DNA of 64,000 bases from NCBI RefSeq assembly GCF_000143415.4, contig NW_003314303.1:678131-742130 (forward strand), written 5' to 3'. This DNA comes from Selaginella moellendorffii (Eukaryota > Streptophyta > Lycopodiopsida > Selaginellales > Selaginellaceae). Below are positions 11,226 to 22,759 of this stretch, one piece after another. Position 1 is the stretch's first letter. Every line of letters starts with the position of its first letter. The translations under genes and the position numbers were made by a program. The notes beneath the pieces are model-generated. The model ran no database searches, was not told the DNA's origin, and was given only the letters and a program-made list of their open reading frames with translations.

Positions 11226-12909
11226 TGTGAGACACAAAATCCCTAGGCCCCAAAGTGGAGCCGGAAAGGGTGCCATGTGGTAGTGGCCGAAGCAAAAGCC
11301 CAAACGAGTGTAACACGTTTGGACTAAAAGCTCTGACTTGGAAGGTCGAGAGCGGGAGTGGAACTCCCAACAAAGTGCTCAAGGAGCAAGCACGAAGCGA
11401 GCAATAAGCAAGGCTCCAAAAAGGGACCCAAAAAGGACTAACACATGACACGTGGAAGTGTCCGAGATGGAGTCCGAGGCAGACCCTAGTTGGAGTCCGA
11501 GATGGACCCGAAGTGGAGTCTGATATGGAGTCCAAAGTGGAGTCCGAGATGGAGTCCGATATGGAGTCCGAGATGGACCCGAAGTGGAGTCCGAGGTGGA
11601 CCGAGACGGAGTCCGAGATGGACCCGAGATGGAGTCCGAGATGGACCGAGACGGAGTCCGAGATGGAGTCTGAGATGGAGTCCAAGATGGACCGAGACGG
11701 AGTCTGAGATGGAGTCCGAGATGGAGTCCGAGAAGGACCCGAGATGGAGTCCGAGGTCGAGACCAAGACCGGGACTGAGACCGAGACCGAGACCGAGACC
11801 GGGACCGAGACCGAGACCGGGACTGGGACCGAGACTGAGACTGAGGCCAAGGCTGAGACCGAGCCCGAGCCCGAGTCCGAGTCCGAGTCCGAGTCCGAGT
11901 CCGAGTTCGAGTCTGAGAGGGTGAAAGCCCAAAGCACTCGTCTCCCAGACCCTGGGGGGTTTGGTGAGCTCCAAAAGTAAAGGGGGAGGACTACAATGGA
12001 GCCAGTTTAGCCAGGAAAGGCCAGTTTGGCCCAAGAAGGCCAGACCCAGTGTTGGGTGATGAGTTGACCACTGGGAAGTCCAAGACTAGAGTGAATACGG
12101 ACCGACAAGCGGGGTAGCTTGGTGAAGTGTTCAAGAGCAGGCTCTAGTTCCCCCGGGAGATCGACTGGCCAATGCTCCCAGTCCAAGTGTGGGTGGCACT
12201 ACCTACTTGGATACCAGGCATGGCTCAACGGAACCTCGCTCTAAGCCCATGGCTAAAGCACCTAAAGGCAGAAGGCGGGGAGAGTACCCACGGGGCTCGC
12301 GTAGGCCCACGGTGTTTCGAAATGTTGTCCCAGAGTCCCAAATGGAGAAAGGAGGAAGAGCAGTCCTCTAGTGTGGTGACTAAGGATACAGTCACATGGT
12401 GAGGAAGTCCTAGAGGACCATGGGACTTAGTGGTCGGGCCTGTGGGCCTTGACCGAGTGGTAGTGTTGGCGAACATGGCCATGGACAGAAAAGGGACTTG
12501 GTAGGAACTGACAAAGGGATATTGGGGAAGGCTATTCCCCATGTCTGTGGGCATCCTAAGGATGCTAAAGAGTGAATCTGGGTTAACCACTCGTGGACGG
12601 ATGGCCCAGTCTTGAAGAGACGGGATTGTGATGCAAGTGGTATTGGACCACTAGTGCGGCAAAGGTGAATGGGCATGGCCTTAGCGTAACGGGCCGATAT
12701 GTCAGTGGTGCCTTTGGGTGTCGGTCTTGGGACCGGACACGTGGAGCACTTGGACTAGGTGCAAGTGTTGAGTGGCATGGATGCCATTCTTGGGGATAGT
12801 AAGTCCCAAGCCCTGAATTGGACTTAAGGAGGTTGTGAGTGAGACTTCTCCAAGTGGTCGAAGGTGTGGTTAAGTGACTAAAGTAGAATGGAAAAATAAG
12901 TCGCTTACA
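11226..12909 (+). mobile_element. LARD LTR copy c (3' LTR of element 2)
   Basis: The complete 1,684-bp LTR runs from TGTGAGACAC to CGCTTACA. The minisatellite lies at about 11,465-11,915. The next five bases are GTTAC, matching the bases next to LTR copy b, so these were the two ends of one insertion. Copy b is 334 bp longer, with the most obvious length difference in the minisatellite. Confidence 0.9.
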
Positions 12910-13281
12910 GTTACTTGCTGAGTTGGGATGTGCACAAGCTGGCCCCACTACTTCTTGGTATGACAACCGATGCAACATTGCCATGTCCAAGAACCTCGTC
13001 CACCATGCCCACTCAAAGCACATTGAAGTCCAATTTCACTACGTGCGTGAGTTGGTTGATGGTGGCACCTTGGCCGTCCAACATCTCGGGACATAGGACA
13101 TGCCAGCCGATCTTCTCACCAAGCCGTTGGGGCCACACCAGTTTCAGCTCCTATGCAACAGATTTGGTTTGGTGAGTGGCTTCAGTTTGGGGGGGAGTGT
13201 TACACAACACACCTCACCACGTAGACATTAGGGTTTTCCTGTTCAGTCCGCTAGCACGGTGCGCTTTGATCCTGATTTGTC
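12910..13281 (+). pseudogene. Copia pol 3' end, polypurine tract and LTR stub
   Basis: From 12,911 one frame encodes the end of Copia RNase H: an ELGCAQAGPTT block, the HIEVQFHYVRELV motif and the DMPADLLTKPL C-terminus, with one in-frame stop in place of a sense codon before DMPAD. It continues exactly where the minus-strand fragment stops at 6,634. A G-rich polypurine tract (13,185-13,197) and an LTR start TGTTACAC (13,198) follow. At about 13,281 the sequence changes to PPR relic, so only about 80 bp of the Copia LTR remain. Confidence 0.85.
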
Positions 13282-14240
13282 TCAGCCACAACACACTGCA
13301 GCATGGAATTGAAGAGTGCACATCTGGCCCCATGTGGCGTGGGCGGAGATCATCAATGTCTACAATTCCGTGTCTCAATCAGGCATGGAATCAAACACTT
13401 TTCTAGCATTGCCCACTCAATCACTTGCGAGATAGGCAGCCAGGGAGTGAGTTCCACACGACCGTGTTATGTGACTCTATGGAATCAAAAAAAATCTTTG
13501 TGTCCATGGCCAGTCCCTACTGTCCATAAGCTCTGATCATTGTGCTCCAGGAGACAGGGTTTCTTTGTGGCATCATGGCAAAGAGAGCTTGAGCCTCATG
13601 GATATGGCCACAAGACCCCATTACTGTGATCATCAGGTTGTGTCTCTGAAAGGGATTCTCTGAAATATCATGATTGCATCGTTGATCCTCCCAGACTCTG
13701 CAATCTCACCCAGGAGGCTGTTCCACGAGCAACAGTCCCACTCGGGCATCTCAAAGAAAACAATGGCCATTTGCCCATTCGTGGCATTTGCCATATTCAT
13801 ATAGTTCCAAGAGGCTATAGTTCGTAATGGCATAGAATCAAACAGATCCTTCACATTTTCTAAATCATTTCTTGATTTCAAAACTGATATCATTGTTGTA
13901 TATGACAAAACATCTCGCTCTGGCATCTCATTGAAGAGGGCACTGACTTCCTCCAGATGCCAGTTTTGGGCATAGCACAAAAGCATCATGTTCCAGCAGA
14001 TGATGTCTCTATGTGCCAGTGCAAGAAAAAAAGTCTTCATTTTATCAACCATTCCGCAATTTGCATAGGCAGTGATCATTGTTATCCATGACACGAGACT
14101 GTAGAAAGGCATCCCATCAAACAATCACCATGCCTCCTCCAGATCCCTAGCCATGGCAATTGCTGCAATAGCAACATTTCAGCTGACAAGATTCTTCACT
14201 GGATTTTTCTGAAACACCTGCCTGGCCTCAAATAATCATG
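13282..14240 (-). pseudogene. PPR protein relic, array copy A0
   Basis: Minus-strand frames show degenerate PLS-type pentatricopeptide motifs such as LEEVSALFNEMPERDVLSYTT and SGRINDAIMIFQRIPFRD, typical of organellar RNA-binding PPR proteins. The same relic recurs at 24,240-25,680 and 45,390-46,870. Frames are interrupted and there is no credible start, so it is a pseudogene. The left end is cut by the Copia element, making this the remaining tail of a tandem unit whose other genes are missing or outside the window. Confidence 0.8.
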
Positions 14241-15070
14241 AATAATGATGTTAATGTTTGCTCTTAGCCAATAGAAAGTGGCCAATTGATCAGCATTAAC
14301 ATTCAACCTTTTGTAGTGGAGATTTGCTGTGTTATTTAGATCTTATAATTCTCTCTAAGGAAATTGATAATTTTCTATGAAAAAACATATGCATATAATT
14401 ATTTTTTCAATTCTTCTTTCAAAGTGGAATATAATATATGTTATTTTAATACTATTTTAATTTAATTTTTAATGTAATAAAAACTATGATAATCAAAATA
14501 ATGTTTGCTAACTGGGCAGCATATGTTGGGCAATAACTAGTGGGAAATAATATTGTTTTTTTTCTTTTTCGGGAAACAAAATTTGGTAGCATGACATTAT
14601 ATTTATGAAACCACTTATGGGGTATGTGCCACAACGTTTGACCTTTCTGCTGGAGCATTCTTCCGTTTGTGAGTTTTATCTGATGATCTGACCCAAAAGA
14701 TTGATATCTCAATCAACTGTCGCCAATGTCTCGCTTCACTTGAGTGCTTACAACAATGTTTCTACTATTGGTCTCTTTTTTTCTGGCAAACCAGAGTATG
14801 TTCCACAAACCATGAACATTGGAAGCGATTGCAATACTTGTCCTATTGCTCTCATTTGTGTGTGCATTTGGAGGTCTGCCATTTTGTGCTCTTCAGAAAA
14901 TCTCTAGAGAGATCACAGATTGGGCGATGACCATTTGCCAAGTTTCAAATCAAAGAAAAACACTAAATAAAAAGTGCACCAAATCTAAGATGTTTGCCTT
15001 CAAGAGATGGCTAACCTTGGTTGTCTCCACACAAGCTGTGGGATAGATCATACCAAGGATTTGGCACTCT
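14241..15070. other. AT-rich unit boundary, no gene seen
   Basis: This AT-rich spacer is repeated at 25,680-25,875 plus 33,573-34,190 (split by a retrotransposon) and at 46,880-47,690. The line GAATATAATATATG at about 14,425 marks the empty site of that insertion. A hydrophobic plus-strand ORF from 14,819 recurs in the other copies but starts with TTG and resembles no family, so it is not called. Confidence 0.7.
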
Positions 15071-15073
15071 GGA

Positions 15074-15170
15074 GAGAAAGCGTCCCTTCTTGTTGATGAA
15101 ATCGGTCCAAAATGGTGCCATGCATGGAGGAATGCGTCCTGCGGCAAGAGTGGGCTTGTTTCGTATGTGA
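15074..15170 (-). pseudogene. Tau GST exon-1 scrap, copy A
   Basis: Minus-strand text resembles the end of GST exon 1 (LLPQDAFL, then WTDFINKK in another frame), immediately downstream of GST1. It has no start, no exon 2 and a frameshift. Equivalent scraps are at 34,200-34,300 and 47,695-47,800, so the relic predates the array. Confidence 0.7.
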
Positions 15171-15261
15171 ATTTCCGAGAAGGCAGACGGACTTAGATAC
15201 GTAATGTACTCTACCACGTAAAAGAATATTCTAATAAAATTAAGCATATTCTTTTTTCTCT

Positions 15262-15961
15262 CTATCGCTTTCCTCTGTACACCGCGGAGCGAGCCACGAG
15301 AAACTCTTTGAGCGCCTCGACTGTGGGCAGCGCGAGCTTGGCAGCGGGATGCGCGAGCACGGCCTGGAAGAAGTTGTGAAGACGCGGGCACTGCTCCTGG
15401 TTCGCGGGCTTCAAGCCCATCACGCCCACAATCCCTGGGATCCACACCGCGTAGGGGGCGAGCATCACATCCAAGAACGACATTCTCGCTCCGCCAAAGA
15501 ATGGGCCTTCTTCCTCATTGCCCAGCTTCGTGAATGCTCCCTCCAGAAGCTCGCAGTTCTCGATAAACTCCTCGTTCTTGGCGTCTCCACGCATGAATCG
15601 CATCAAGCAATCCAGAAGCTGTGCCATGGATCACATCAGGGATGTGTGGCTCTAGAGACGCATACCTTCTTGTAGATGAAATCCGTCCAGAAGCGATACT
15701 CTGCGCGGAGGAGAGCGTCCGGAGGCAGCAGTGGAGATTCTCCGCGCTAGACCTACTGAACTGAACAATAATGACCGATTCCACAATGGGCTTCCCATTG
15801 TGGATGAGAACCGGGACCTTCTTGTGGATTGGATTGGATTCGAGCAGGAGCTGGCCCTCCTGGGGGAGATCATCGTGCTCGATGCCTTTGAGTAGCAATG
15901 CAATCTTTACTCGCAGAGAAAAGTGGCTCACCCGGGAGCTGAGCAGCGTCACGCCTTCCAT
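15262..15961 (-). pseudogene. Tau-class GST 1, copy A, frameshifted
   Basis: Two exons fit the tau GST pattern: exon 1 at 15,961-15,666, a 47-bp GT-AG intron, and exon 2 at 15,618-15,262. Exon 1 has the start MEGVTLLSSRVSHFSLRVK and the glutathione-binding ESVII segment. Next to it, the bases coding the usual YIDEVW stretch are altered and partly missing relative to copy B, so the frame shifts. A 12-base in-frame loss is also seen after residue 35. The SPF motif that carries the catalytic serine in tau GSTs reads SHF here. Exon 2 is open for 118 residues. The lesions differ from those in copy B, so each copy broke independently. Confidence 0.85.
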
Positions 15962-16108
15962 GGATCCGGAATGGATTGGAAAATGAGGTCTCGAGAGAAC
16001 AGTAGAATTCTAGAATGCGATCAATCCAAACAGTAGTGACATTGTCATTATGTTATCTGATCAATGTTTTAGCTATCAATATGCTCAATCAAGATATGGC
16101 AAAGGTTT

Positions 16109-16808
16109 CTACTTATTTCGGATTAATTCCTCCGGGGGCAGTGCGCCCTTGGCAGCGGGATGCTCGGACACGGCCTCGAAGAACTTGTGGAGACGCGGGC
16201 ACTGCTCCTCGCTGGCATGCTTCAAGCCCATCACTCCCACAACCCCGGGGGCGTAGGGAGCGAGCATCACATCTAAGAAGGAGAAGCTCGCGCCGCCGAA
16301 GAAGGGACCCTCTTGTTCACTCCCCAGCTTCGTCAAGGCCCCCTCGAGAAGCACGCAGTTGGCGATGAATTCCTCGTTTGCGGCATCTTTGTCGTTCCCG
16401 CGCACGAAACGCATCAAGCAGTCCAGCAGCTGTACAAGCAAAGGCATGAGATCGAGTAGATTTCTCGAGATTTATAGAACATACCTTCTTGTCGATGAAA
16501 TCGGTCCAGAAGCGGTGCTCTGCGCGGAGGAATGCGTCTTTCGGCAAGAGTGGCGATGTTCCAGGCCAAACCTCGTCGATGTAGTGGACGATGATGGCCG
16601 ACTCTGCGATGGGCTTGCCCTTGTGGATGAGAACCGGGACCTTCTTGTGAACTGGATTGGACTCGAGTAGGATCTTGCTCTTGTTGCCCAAATCCTGGGG
16701 GAGATCTTCGTGCTCGATGCCCTTGAGCAACAGTGCAAGCTTGGCTCGCATCGAGAAGGGGCTGGCCCAAAAGCTGAGCAGTGTTACATCTTGATCACTA
16801 GAAGCCAT
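16109..16808 (-). CDS. Tau-class glutathione S-transferase (GST2, copy A)
   Basis: Tau GSTs conjugate glutathione to electrophilic xenobiotics and oxidised metabolites, mostly as cytosolic dimers. Exon 1 (16,808-16,485) encodes the thioredoxin-fold domain: catalytic Ser16 in ASPFS, cis-Pro58 in KKVPVLIH, and Glu69-Ser70 (ESAII) for glutathione binding. A 55-bp GT-AG intron follows, in the position conserved in tau GSTs. Exon 2 (16,429-16,109) encodes the helical domain. The product is 214 residues; tau GSTs are usually about 220-230. Compared with copy B, a 12-base in-frame deletion removes four residues near the C-terminus. A TATATAAAG box lies about 70 bp upstream (16,877-16,885). It appears functional. 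Confidence 0.88.
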
Positions 16809-16876
16809 TGGAAATGGAAATCTAGAAGAAAGATCTGGAAATGCGAGAGGCTGGAGAAAGGTTTGTTGGAGTCGCG

Positions 16877-16885
16877 CTTTATATA
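16877..16885 (-). promoter_or_regulatory. TATA box of GST2 copy A
   Basis: TATATAAAG on the minus strand lies 69 bp before the ATG. It is conserved at the same distance in copies B (36,031-36,039) and C (48,703-48,711). Confidence 0.65.
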
Positions 16886-17141
16886 GTCCGTGTGATCCAC
16901 GGGGAGCGAGGAGAGTTCCAGAACATAATTTGGACCTACGATTGACTGGGAAGAGATATTCGAGAAGAGATCTTCGTGAATGTCGGTAGAACACTTAAGG
17001 TTTTAACCAGGTTATTCCCAAGCCCACCACCCGGGGCTGTCCCGAGCTTGTTCACTGTTTGATTTAGAAAGATCCTTGGAATCCCGGCTTCAAGATAGCA
17101 GAAGAATTTGATTCTGTCAACTGAGATCTTGCACTGGTAGA

Positions 17142-18613
17142 TCACCACGATCGAGTGTCGGTAGAACACAAGTCTGTGAACAGCATCAGGTTATTCCGAG
17201 AGCCACCACCCGGTGCCGCTGCCTTTCTCGCCGCGTCCCTGAATTCCCTCGCTCTCGCCTTTCGAGCTTTGTCGCTGAAGATCCTCGCAATGGCCTCAGC
17301 AATCTCCTCCCGCTTCACAAACGCGTCGGAGCTCCTCCCGTCCGAAACTTCCACCCCGATGCGGCACCTCTCCGCCATGATCTTGCAGTTGAGCCCCTGC
17401 TCGTATATCCGAGGCCAGCAGATGATCGGCACGCCGCTGGAGACGCTCTCCAGGACCGAGTTCCATCCGCAGTGGCTCACGAATCCAGCCACTGCCCTGT
17501 GCGCCAGAACTTCTCTCTGCGGCGCCCATGAAACCGCCAGGCCTCGTCCCTTGGTCCGCTCGACGAAGTTCTTGTAGAAGTCACTGTTCTTCACCAGGAC
17601 TGTCGTGTCTGCTTCGTCCACGAACTGGGGCGGCCTGACTGTGAGCAAGAACGGCACCTTGCTCGCCTCCAAACCGAGCGCGAGCTCCTCGAATTCCTCC
17701 TGCGACAGCTTCGCTATGCTGCCGAATGCGACATAGAGGACTGAGTCTGGCTGCGTGTCGAGCCAGTCGAGGCATTCCCTGTCCTCCTTGAGAAAGCTCA
17801 GCACGGACTTCAAGTCGCCGTGATCATCCAGCACCGGGAACAAGGGACCGATTGGCAGAAACTTGTCGTTGAAAAGCTTCTTCATCGCGTCCACCACCTT
17901 GGGCTCCAGCTCGTGGAATGTGTTACACAGGATCCAGGAGGACGCCTTGAGTCGCTCGGCTCCAGCACGAAAGTACTCAAGGACGGCTTCCGTGTAGTGC
18001 CATGGAAGATCAGACTGCTTGATCGAGTCTATCCCCGGAATGTAAGTGATTTCTCGGTCCTCGCCATCTGATTTTAAACAAGACAAAGATTTAGAGCTAT
18101 AAGAGTTGACAAAGACAAACCTTTTATCGGAAGATCGCCTTCCGAAATAAGCAGTGGGGCGTGGTACTCAACAGCAAACCAAGCCGCACTTCCAGGCCAG
18201 TAAACAGCGTATGGAATTCCAAATTCGCTGGCAACTGGAGCACACCATGATCCAGCATAGTGATCAGAGATTATGACGGTAACGCGAGGTCCACTGTCAT
18301 TCAGAGCTTGGATCAAATTCTTGAACTCGCCGCCGAGATCGTAAACTGCTCTTGAAAAGCGTATTAGATCAGCTTCTGCAGCAGCGAGAACTCCTTTCGA
18401 CAAATCCACCGCGGGATGAAGAGGCTCCAGCCTGATATCCAACTCCGAAGGAAAATCCCATACCTTGATCTGCTCATGAATGGAAACCACGTTGGCAATG
18501 GTAACTGCGCATCCGAGTTCTGCCAGCTTCTTGCCGAGGAACACAACTGGCGAAAAGTGCCCCTGAGCAGGATACGGGACGAGTACCACATGTGGTTTGC
18601 CTGCAAACATCAT
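17142..18613 (-). CDS. UDP-glycosyltransferase (GT1 family, PSPG box), copy A
   Basis: Plant family-1 UGTs move a sugar, usually glucose from UDP-glucose, to small molecules such as phenolics, hormones or xenobiotics in the cytosol. Exon 1 (18,613-18,121) has the N-terminal acceptor domain with PYPAQGHFSP (catalytic His19) and the partner Asp117 in IISDHYAGSW. A 53-bp GT-AG intron splits a codon (phase 1). Exon 2 (18,067-17,142) carries AFGSIA and a 44-residue PSPG box, residues 345-388, from SWAPQ through HCGWNS to the closing Gln. Total length is 472 residues, usual for the family. The frame is open to 18,727, but the ATG at 18,613 sits directly before the conserved KPHVVLVPYPAQGH start. 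The substrate cannot be told. Its neighbour GST2 is another conjugating enzyme. Confidence 0.92.
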
Positions 18614-18748
18614 ATTGTCAATGCAATTTCTCTCGAGTTCTACGAAGAAGAAAGAACGAACCTGAAGCGCTATATTTTGGTGGAGTAGGCCAGCTGACAC
18701 ATCGAAGCCCGTTCCTCGCCCTTCCACGTTGGCTTTTTCCGGAAAGAA

Positions 18749-20616
18749 TCATTCTTCCGTCTCGGGGAAAACGAGTGGACACTTGTCGCAGGTTCCTGCC
18801 TTCAGTAACTCTCTGGCAGCGTCATCCAGTAGAAAGCTGAAAATCTCCTTCGCAATTAGCACTGCTATTCTCTGTAGCTCCTCCTCTGTGCCTGCCCAGT
18901 TTGCCTCTTTACTAACATCTCCCTGGTGAAGGCCTTCGACTGACTGCTGCTGGAGGCCTGTGTTATGGCATATCTCACTCCAAACGTCTCGCAGAAGTCC
19001 CCGGCTCGAAGGCTTACAAGACTTCCGAGCCAAAATCTCGTTGACGACGTCGAAGAGAAACCGGCGATGAGATAAATTGTCAGGACTTCCTTGATAGTCT
19101 GCTTCCAGCGTCTGAAAAGCTTGAGAAATAGCCACAGGCCTTCGACTGTCACACTCATAAAGGGGCGGATTCTTGGACGCCAAAAGTACCTTAGAAACGT
19201 AGACAAGATCTGCTAGACGAGTGTCAGCCACAGGTTTCCCTGTGTTTACTCCCCGATTCGGTGCTTTTAAAACTCGACGAGTTTCTGCAAGGACGCCACG
19301 TTAATTCAGATAAAAGAAACCTTGTTCATAGGTAGCATTACCTCCCGAGTGTCTTTTGCGAAGTTCCAAAATAGATACTGGACTTGTCTGCTGCAACGTC
19401 TCGCTCGCATTTGCAAAAATTCGTCATCGAGAGAAAGACCACCTTGGAAACCATACCTCTACGATTTCAACTTGAGGCGCCAGTCGTGTATCATAATCTT
19501 CAGAAAAGGTTCTCTGTTCTAGCGTGTCTCCAGGCCGGTCTTCGTCAACGAGAGCCTGCTTTCTCGAAAGTTTTATTGGCGTCGTTTGGTATGCTGGCGA
19601 AGAAGTCGTAAGATTCGCACTTTCCAAACTTTGGTGGCAACTGATATATCGTCTCAGCGTCGGAGTGGAAGCGTCTTGGATGTCCAGTGGCGTCCGTTCC
19701 GGCGAAGGCAAATGCGAGCTGACGTCTCTGAAAGCACTCTCCCGAGCCTTCCTGGCGATCTCTTGAGCGATTTCTTTCGCATCCTTGGAGCCATCTCTGA
19801 GGCGATGTATAACGAACTCCCTGGCAGACTGCTGCTGCGTTTTGGTTTCGGTGACAGCCTCAAACTCCTCCCTGTGAAATCGCGGTTGCGTTTCAAAGAC
19901 TTTGTTGCTGGTTGTTTCCCGAAAATCTGGAGAGTGCGGCTTGTTGATCATCACCTTCTCGTGAAATTGTCTAGTTTCTCTTGTGCTAGCATGTACTGGT
20001 GGAGAGCAGGACCCTGTTTCTTGTCTTCCCTTTGCCGGACCAGGCTTCAAAACTACAATCCTCGTCGAACCATTGTCAATAGAGACTTTCTTTCGAGTTT
20101 CAGCACGTTGCCCTTCATGTCCGTTCAACAAGAGATGGAGAAGAGTTGGCGTCTTCTAAGGCTCCTCATTCACAGGCTCCACTGGACTTTCAAACTGGAG
20201 AAAGCTGTCCTTACTCGGCTCGAGAGACCGCATCGCTTCCAAAAGCTGCCGGGATCGGTGCGTAACCCTCGGAGAGTAATTCGGTGTTGTTCCCTCCCGG
20301 AAAGTCTCGCCCAGCACTGACTTTGTGACTCTTGAAAACTGGCCAGCTTCTTGCGACTGTGTCTCAAGAGTTTGCGCGAGACAGCTTCTATCATCTTCGC
20401 CCTTTCCAACGAAGAGCCGTTCCTCTTAAGCATGTCACCCATTGTCTCCACCGGCATTGTCTCGAGACCCATAAGTCTTGCCACTACACCCGGTGGTTTT
20501 GCTTTTGCACACGTTGAAAGAACGCTATGCTTCTCAAAGCCAAACTGGAAGATCATATGGTGAGACACACGAATAGAAAGAAAAAATAAAAGCAAAGAAC
20601 ACTTACGGGGATCCAT
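18749..20616 (-). pseudogene. LONGIFOLIA/TRM-like protein, copy A, broken
   Basis: The N-terminal part (after 20,544) holds the GVVARLMGLETMP motif of the TRM/LONGIFOLIA superfamily, whose members recruit TON1-type proteins to microtubules and affect cell shape. The C-terminal part (19,231-18,749) has the DUF4378 signature: RRFLFDVVNEIL followed by GTEEELQRIAVLIAKEIFSFLLD. The middle is Ser/Arg-rich. Relative to copy B there are two extra bases near 20,286 and a TAG codon at about 20,160, so no single product is possible. The first exon would be a 10-base ATGGATCCCC stub at 20,616. Copy B shows different lesions. Confidence 0.75.
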
Positions 20617-20724
20617 CGAGAACTCGGGACTGGAGTCTGGACAATCCAGGCTATTACTCGGAGCTTCGACTCCTGGAAGAATATAAGGGGCTCGATCGAC
20701 ACGCAAGAAAAATCAAAGCTGGGA

Positions 20725-21198
20725 TGGGGATTCCATTCCTGGGCTGCAAGGAAAAGGAGTGGGGATCACCACACGCTTCAAGTTGCGACCCAAGTGTGAC
20801 AAGTCTTTGATCATCGTTTCCCCTCCTTTGCAAGACACACCGGTACAGGCGGTGAGTGATCAATTCCTCTGGGTCAAGCTTGTCCAGAATCTTGTCTGCA
20901 TAGTACTGCATAGCCACAGTAAACACAACTATCTTGTAGAGCTTTGCCATGTCTCACAGGAACTCGTCCACGCCGGGCCGCTTAGCCAAGCGCTCCAGTC
21001 GCACAACTTTCCCGCTGAAGAGCCTGAGCGTTGCCCCTGTCGGGCATGGATGAGGGTGTTGTCCATGTCCAAAACCAACGTTGGCTTGTTTGGATCCAGA
21101 GGTGGCGGTAGAATACATGTAGTAAACTTTCGTTTTGACCTTCTTGGGCTGTGGCCTTCTTGGATCTGAAAATCCCAATCTCCATGCTCGCGCTTCAT
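20725..21198 (-). pseudogene. HAD/FCP1-SCP-like phosphatase relic, copy A
   Basis: Minus-strand frames show HAD motif I (PTLVLDMDNTLIHA), then in another frame KRPGVDEFL, and MAKLYKIVVFTVAMQYYADKILDKLDPE. This is the order found in CTD/NLI-interacting-factor phosphatases. The frame changes between motif I and the rest in both copies A and B, so this lesion predates the duplication unless an unrecognised intron is involved. The 3' end is missing here: about 1.8 kb present in copy B between this gene and the TRM relic is absent. Not a working gene. Confidence 0.75.
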
Positions 21199-21264
21199 TT
21201 TCGACAGAACTAGAGGTAAACATCAGCCTTTTTGTACTAAGGGCTGTCCAAACATGATGATCGC

Positions 21265-21993
21265 TCACTTGCTCACTAAGCGAGCCTGGGTAAACTCTTT
21301 GAGCTTCTCGATCTGTGGCAGTGCCACTTTGGCCGAGGGATGCTCGGTCACAGCCCCGAAGAGTTTGTGGAGACGCGGGCATTGCTCCTGGCTCGCGGGC
21401 TTCAAGCCCATCACTTGCTCAAGCGCTGGGATCCACACCGCAGAGGGTGCCAGCATCACATCCAAGAACGACATGCTCGCGCCACCAAAGAAGGGGCCCT
21501 CTTCCTCATCGCCCAGCTCCGCCAGAGCTCCCTCGAGAAGCAAACAGTCTTGGATGAACTCCTCGTTCACGGCAGCGCCGTTGCTGCGGATGAATCGGTC
21601 CAAGGAGTCGGAAATCTGCGTGATCGATAAGCAAGAAGAGTTATAGCAGCAAATTTCTCGAAGAAATACCTTCTTCTCGAAGAAATCAGTCCAGAAGCGG
21701 TGCTGTGCGCGGAGGAATGCGTCCTGCGGCAAGAGTGGCGATGTTCCAGGCCAAACCTCGTCGATGTAGTGGACGATGATGGCCGACTCTGCGATGGGCT
21801 TGCCCTTGTGGATGAGAACCGGGACCTTCTTGTGAACTGGATTGGACTCGAGTAGGAGCTTACTCTTGTTACCCAAATCCTGGGGGAGATCTTCGTGCTC
21901 GATGCCCTTGAGCAACAGTGCAAGCTTGACTCGCATGGAAAAGGGGCTGGGCCAAAAGCTGAGCAGTGTTACATCTTGATCGTGACAAGCCAT
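21265..21993 (-). CDS. Tau-class glutathione S-transferase (GST3, copy A)
   Basis: Exon 1 (21,993-21,670, 108 residues) has PSPFS with catalytic Ser16, KKVPVLIH with cis-Pro58 and ESAIIVHYID. A 54-bp GT-AG intron is a multiple of three with no stop and so hides inside a longer open frame. Exon 2 (21,615-21,265) encodes the helical domain and ends in LVSK. The spliced product is 224 residues, the normal tau GST length. Role: glutathione conjugation in detoxification and oxidative-stress metabolism. TATAAAAAG lies about 72 bp upstream (22,065-22,073). Copy B is nearly the same with a few substitutions. It appears functional. Confidence 0.9.
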   Translation of the reverse strand: MACHDQDVTLLSFWPSPFSMRVKLALLLKGIEHEDLPQDLGNKSKLLLESNPVHKKVPVLIHKGKPIAESAIIVHYIDEVWPGTSPLLPQDAFLRAQHRFWTDFFEKKVFLREICCYNSSCLSITQISDSLDRFIRSNGAAVNEEFIQDCLLLEGALAELGDEEEGPFFGGASMSFLDVMLAPSAVWIPALEQVMGLKPASQEQCPRLHKLFGAVTEHPSAKVALPQIEKLKEFTQARLVSK

Positions 21994-22064
21994 GGCTAGA
22001 TGGAAAATTGAGAAGAAAAGTTAGAAATGCAAATGGACTGAGGTTTAATTGGATGAAGGGTCGC

Positions 22065-22073
22065 CTTTTTATA
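22065..22073 (-). promoter_or_regulatory. TATA box of GST3 copy A
   Basis: TATAAAAAG on the minus strand lies about 72 bp before the ATG. Copy B has TATAAAAGG at 43,137-43,145 at a similar distance. Confidence 0.6.
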
Positions 22074-22151
22074 ACATGGCTCTTCGACCAATTGCCAAGA
22101 AGGCAGACGAGAAGGATGTAAGGTAGTGTTTAAACTTCTAGCAAATGAGGA

Positions 22152-22332
22152 AGTGCTGAACTTTCTGGACCATTGGATTTAGTTAATTGCAGCCATCCGA
22201 TGGGGGGTAATTGTAAAGGGGTTATTTCTTTAAGCATCTCTTAGTGAATAATTGTGCTGATGTTTGCTCCTGGCCAATGAGAGGCAGCCAAGCTGTGTGG
22301 GGCAATTGCACCATATGTCACATGCAAGGTGT
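22152..22332. repeat. Direct repeat flanking the WEE1-like relic, left, copy A
   Basis: From GCTGAACTTTCTGG through GATGTTTGCTCCTGGCCAATG this matches 23,936-24,127 in the same order with point differences. The pair brackets the kinase relic. Copy B has the same pair at 43,248-43,440 and 45,072-45,262. Confidence 0.75.
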
Positions 22333-22759
22333 TGATTGTCGAGTGAAGAAAGCACTGTGAATAATAGGTTGCCATTGCTATTCCTGCTAGGTGATTGCTT
22401 GCCAGCTATCCAATGTGGAGAGCAGGCTGACTGTGACTGTGCCTGTTGCATGTTGAGTGAATTGTTTTTGTTTTGTAATGTTTTTCTAGGGTTTATGACC
22501 TTGTTGCTGCTGCCGATTTGTGATCCAAATCTGAGGTGCTGTGTCAATGCCATTGGAACAAACCATGTCCTGGTACTGTTTGTGTCCACACTTTCTTTTA
22601 ATGTCTTCCATTTTACTTTCTTTTTTTCTTCTCAAATGCCAAGAGTTCATTCTTATCCTGATTTGGTTTTTCCAATACTTTGTGGTGTCTTTGCTCTTGA
22701 GAACCCCATCACAAGTTCTCACTTTTTTTCCCCATCACTTGGCTTTTTTTTGTTTTGTT

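Noticed and set aside
14819-15046. Hydrophobic ORF (IAILVLLLSFVCAF) repeated at 33,957 and 47,454
   Set aside because: It is conserved only because the spacer was duplicated, begins with TTG, has no family resemblance and overlaps no splice-supported exon.
18074-18727. Upstream start at 18,727 for UGT copy A (and 37,920 for copy B)
   Set aside because: It would add 38 residues before the conserved KPHVVLVPYPAQGH start, unlike the family. The ATG pair at 18,613 fits better.
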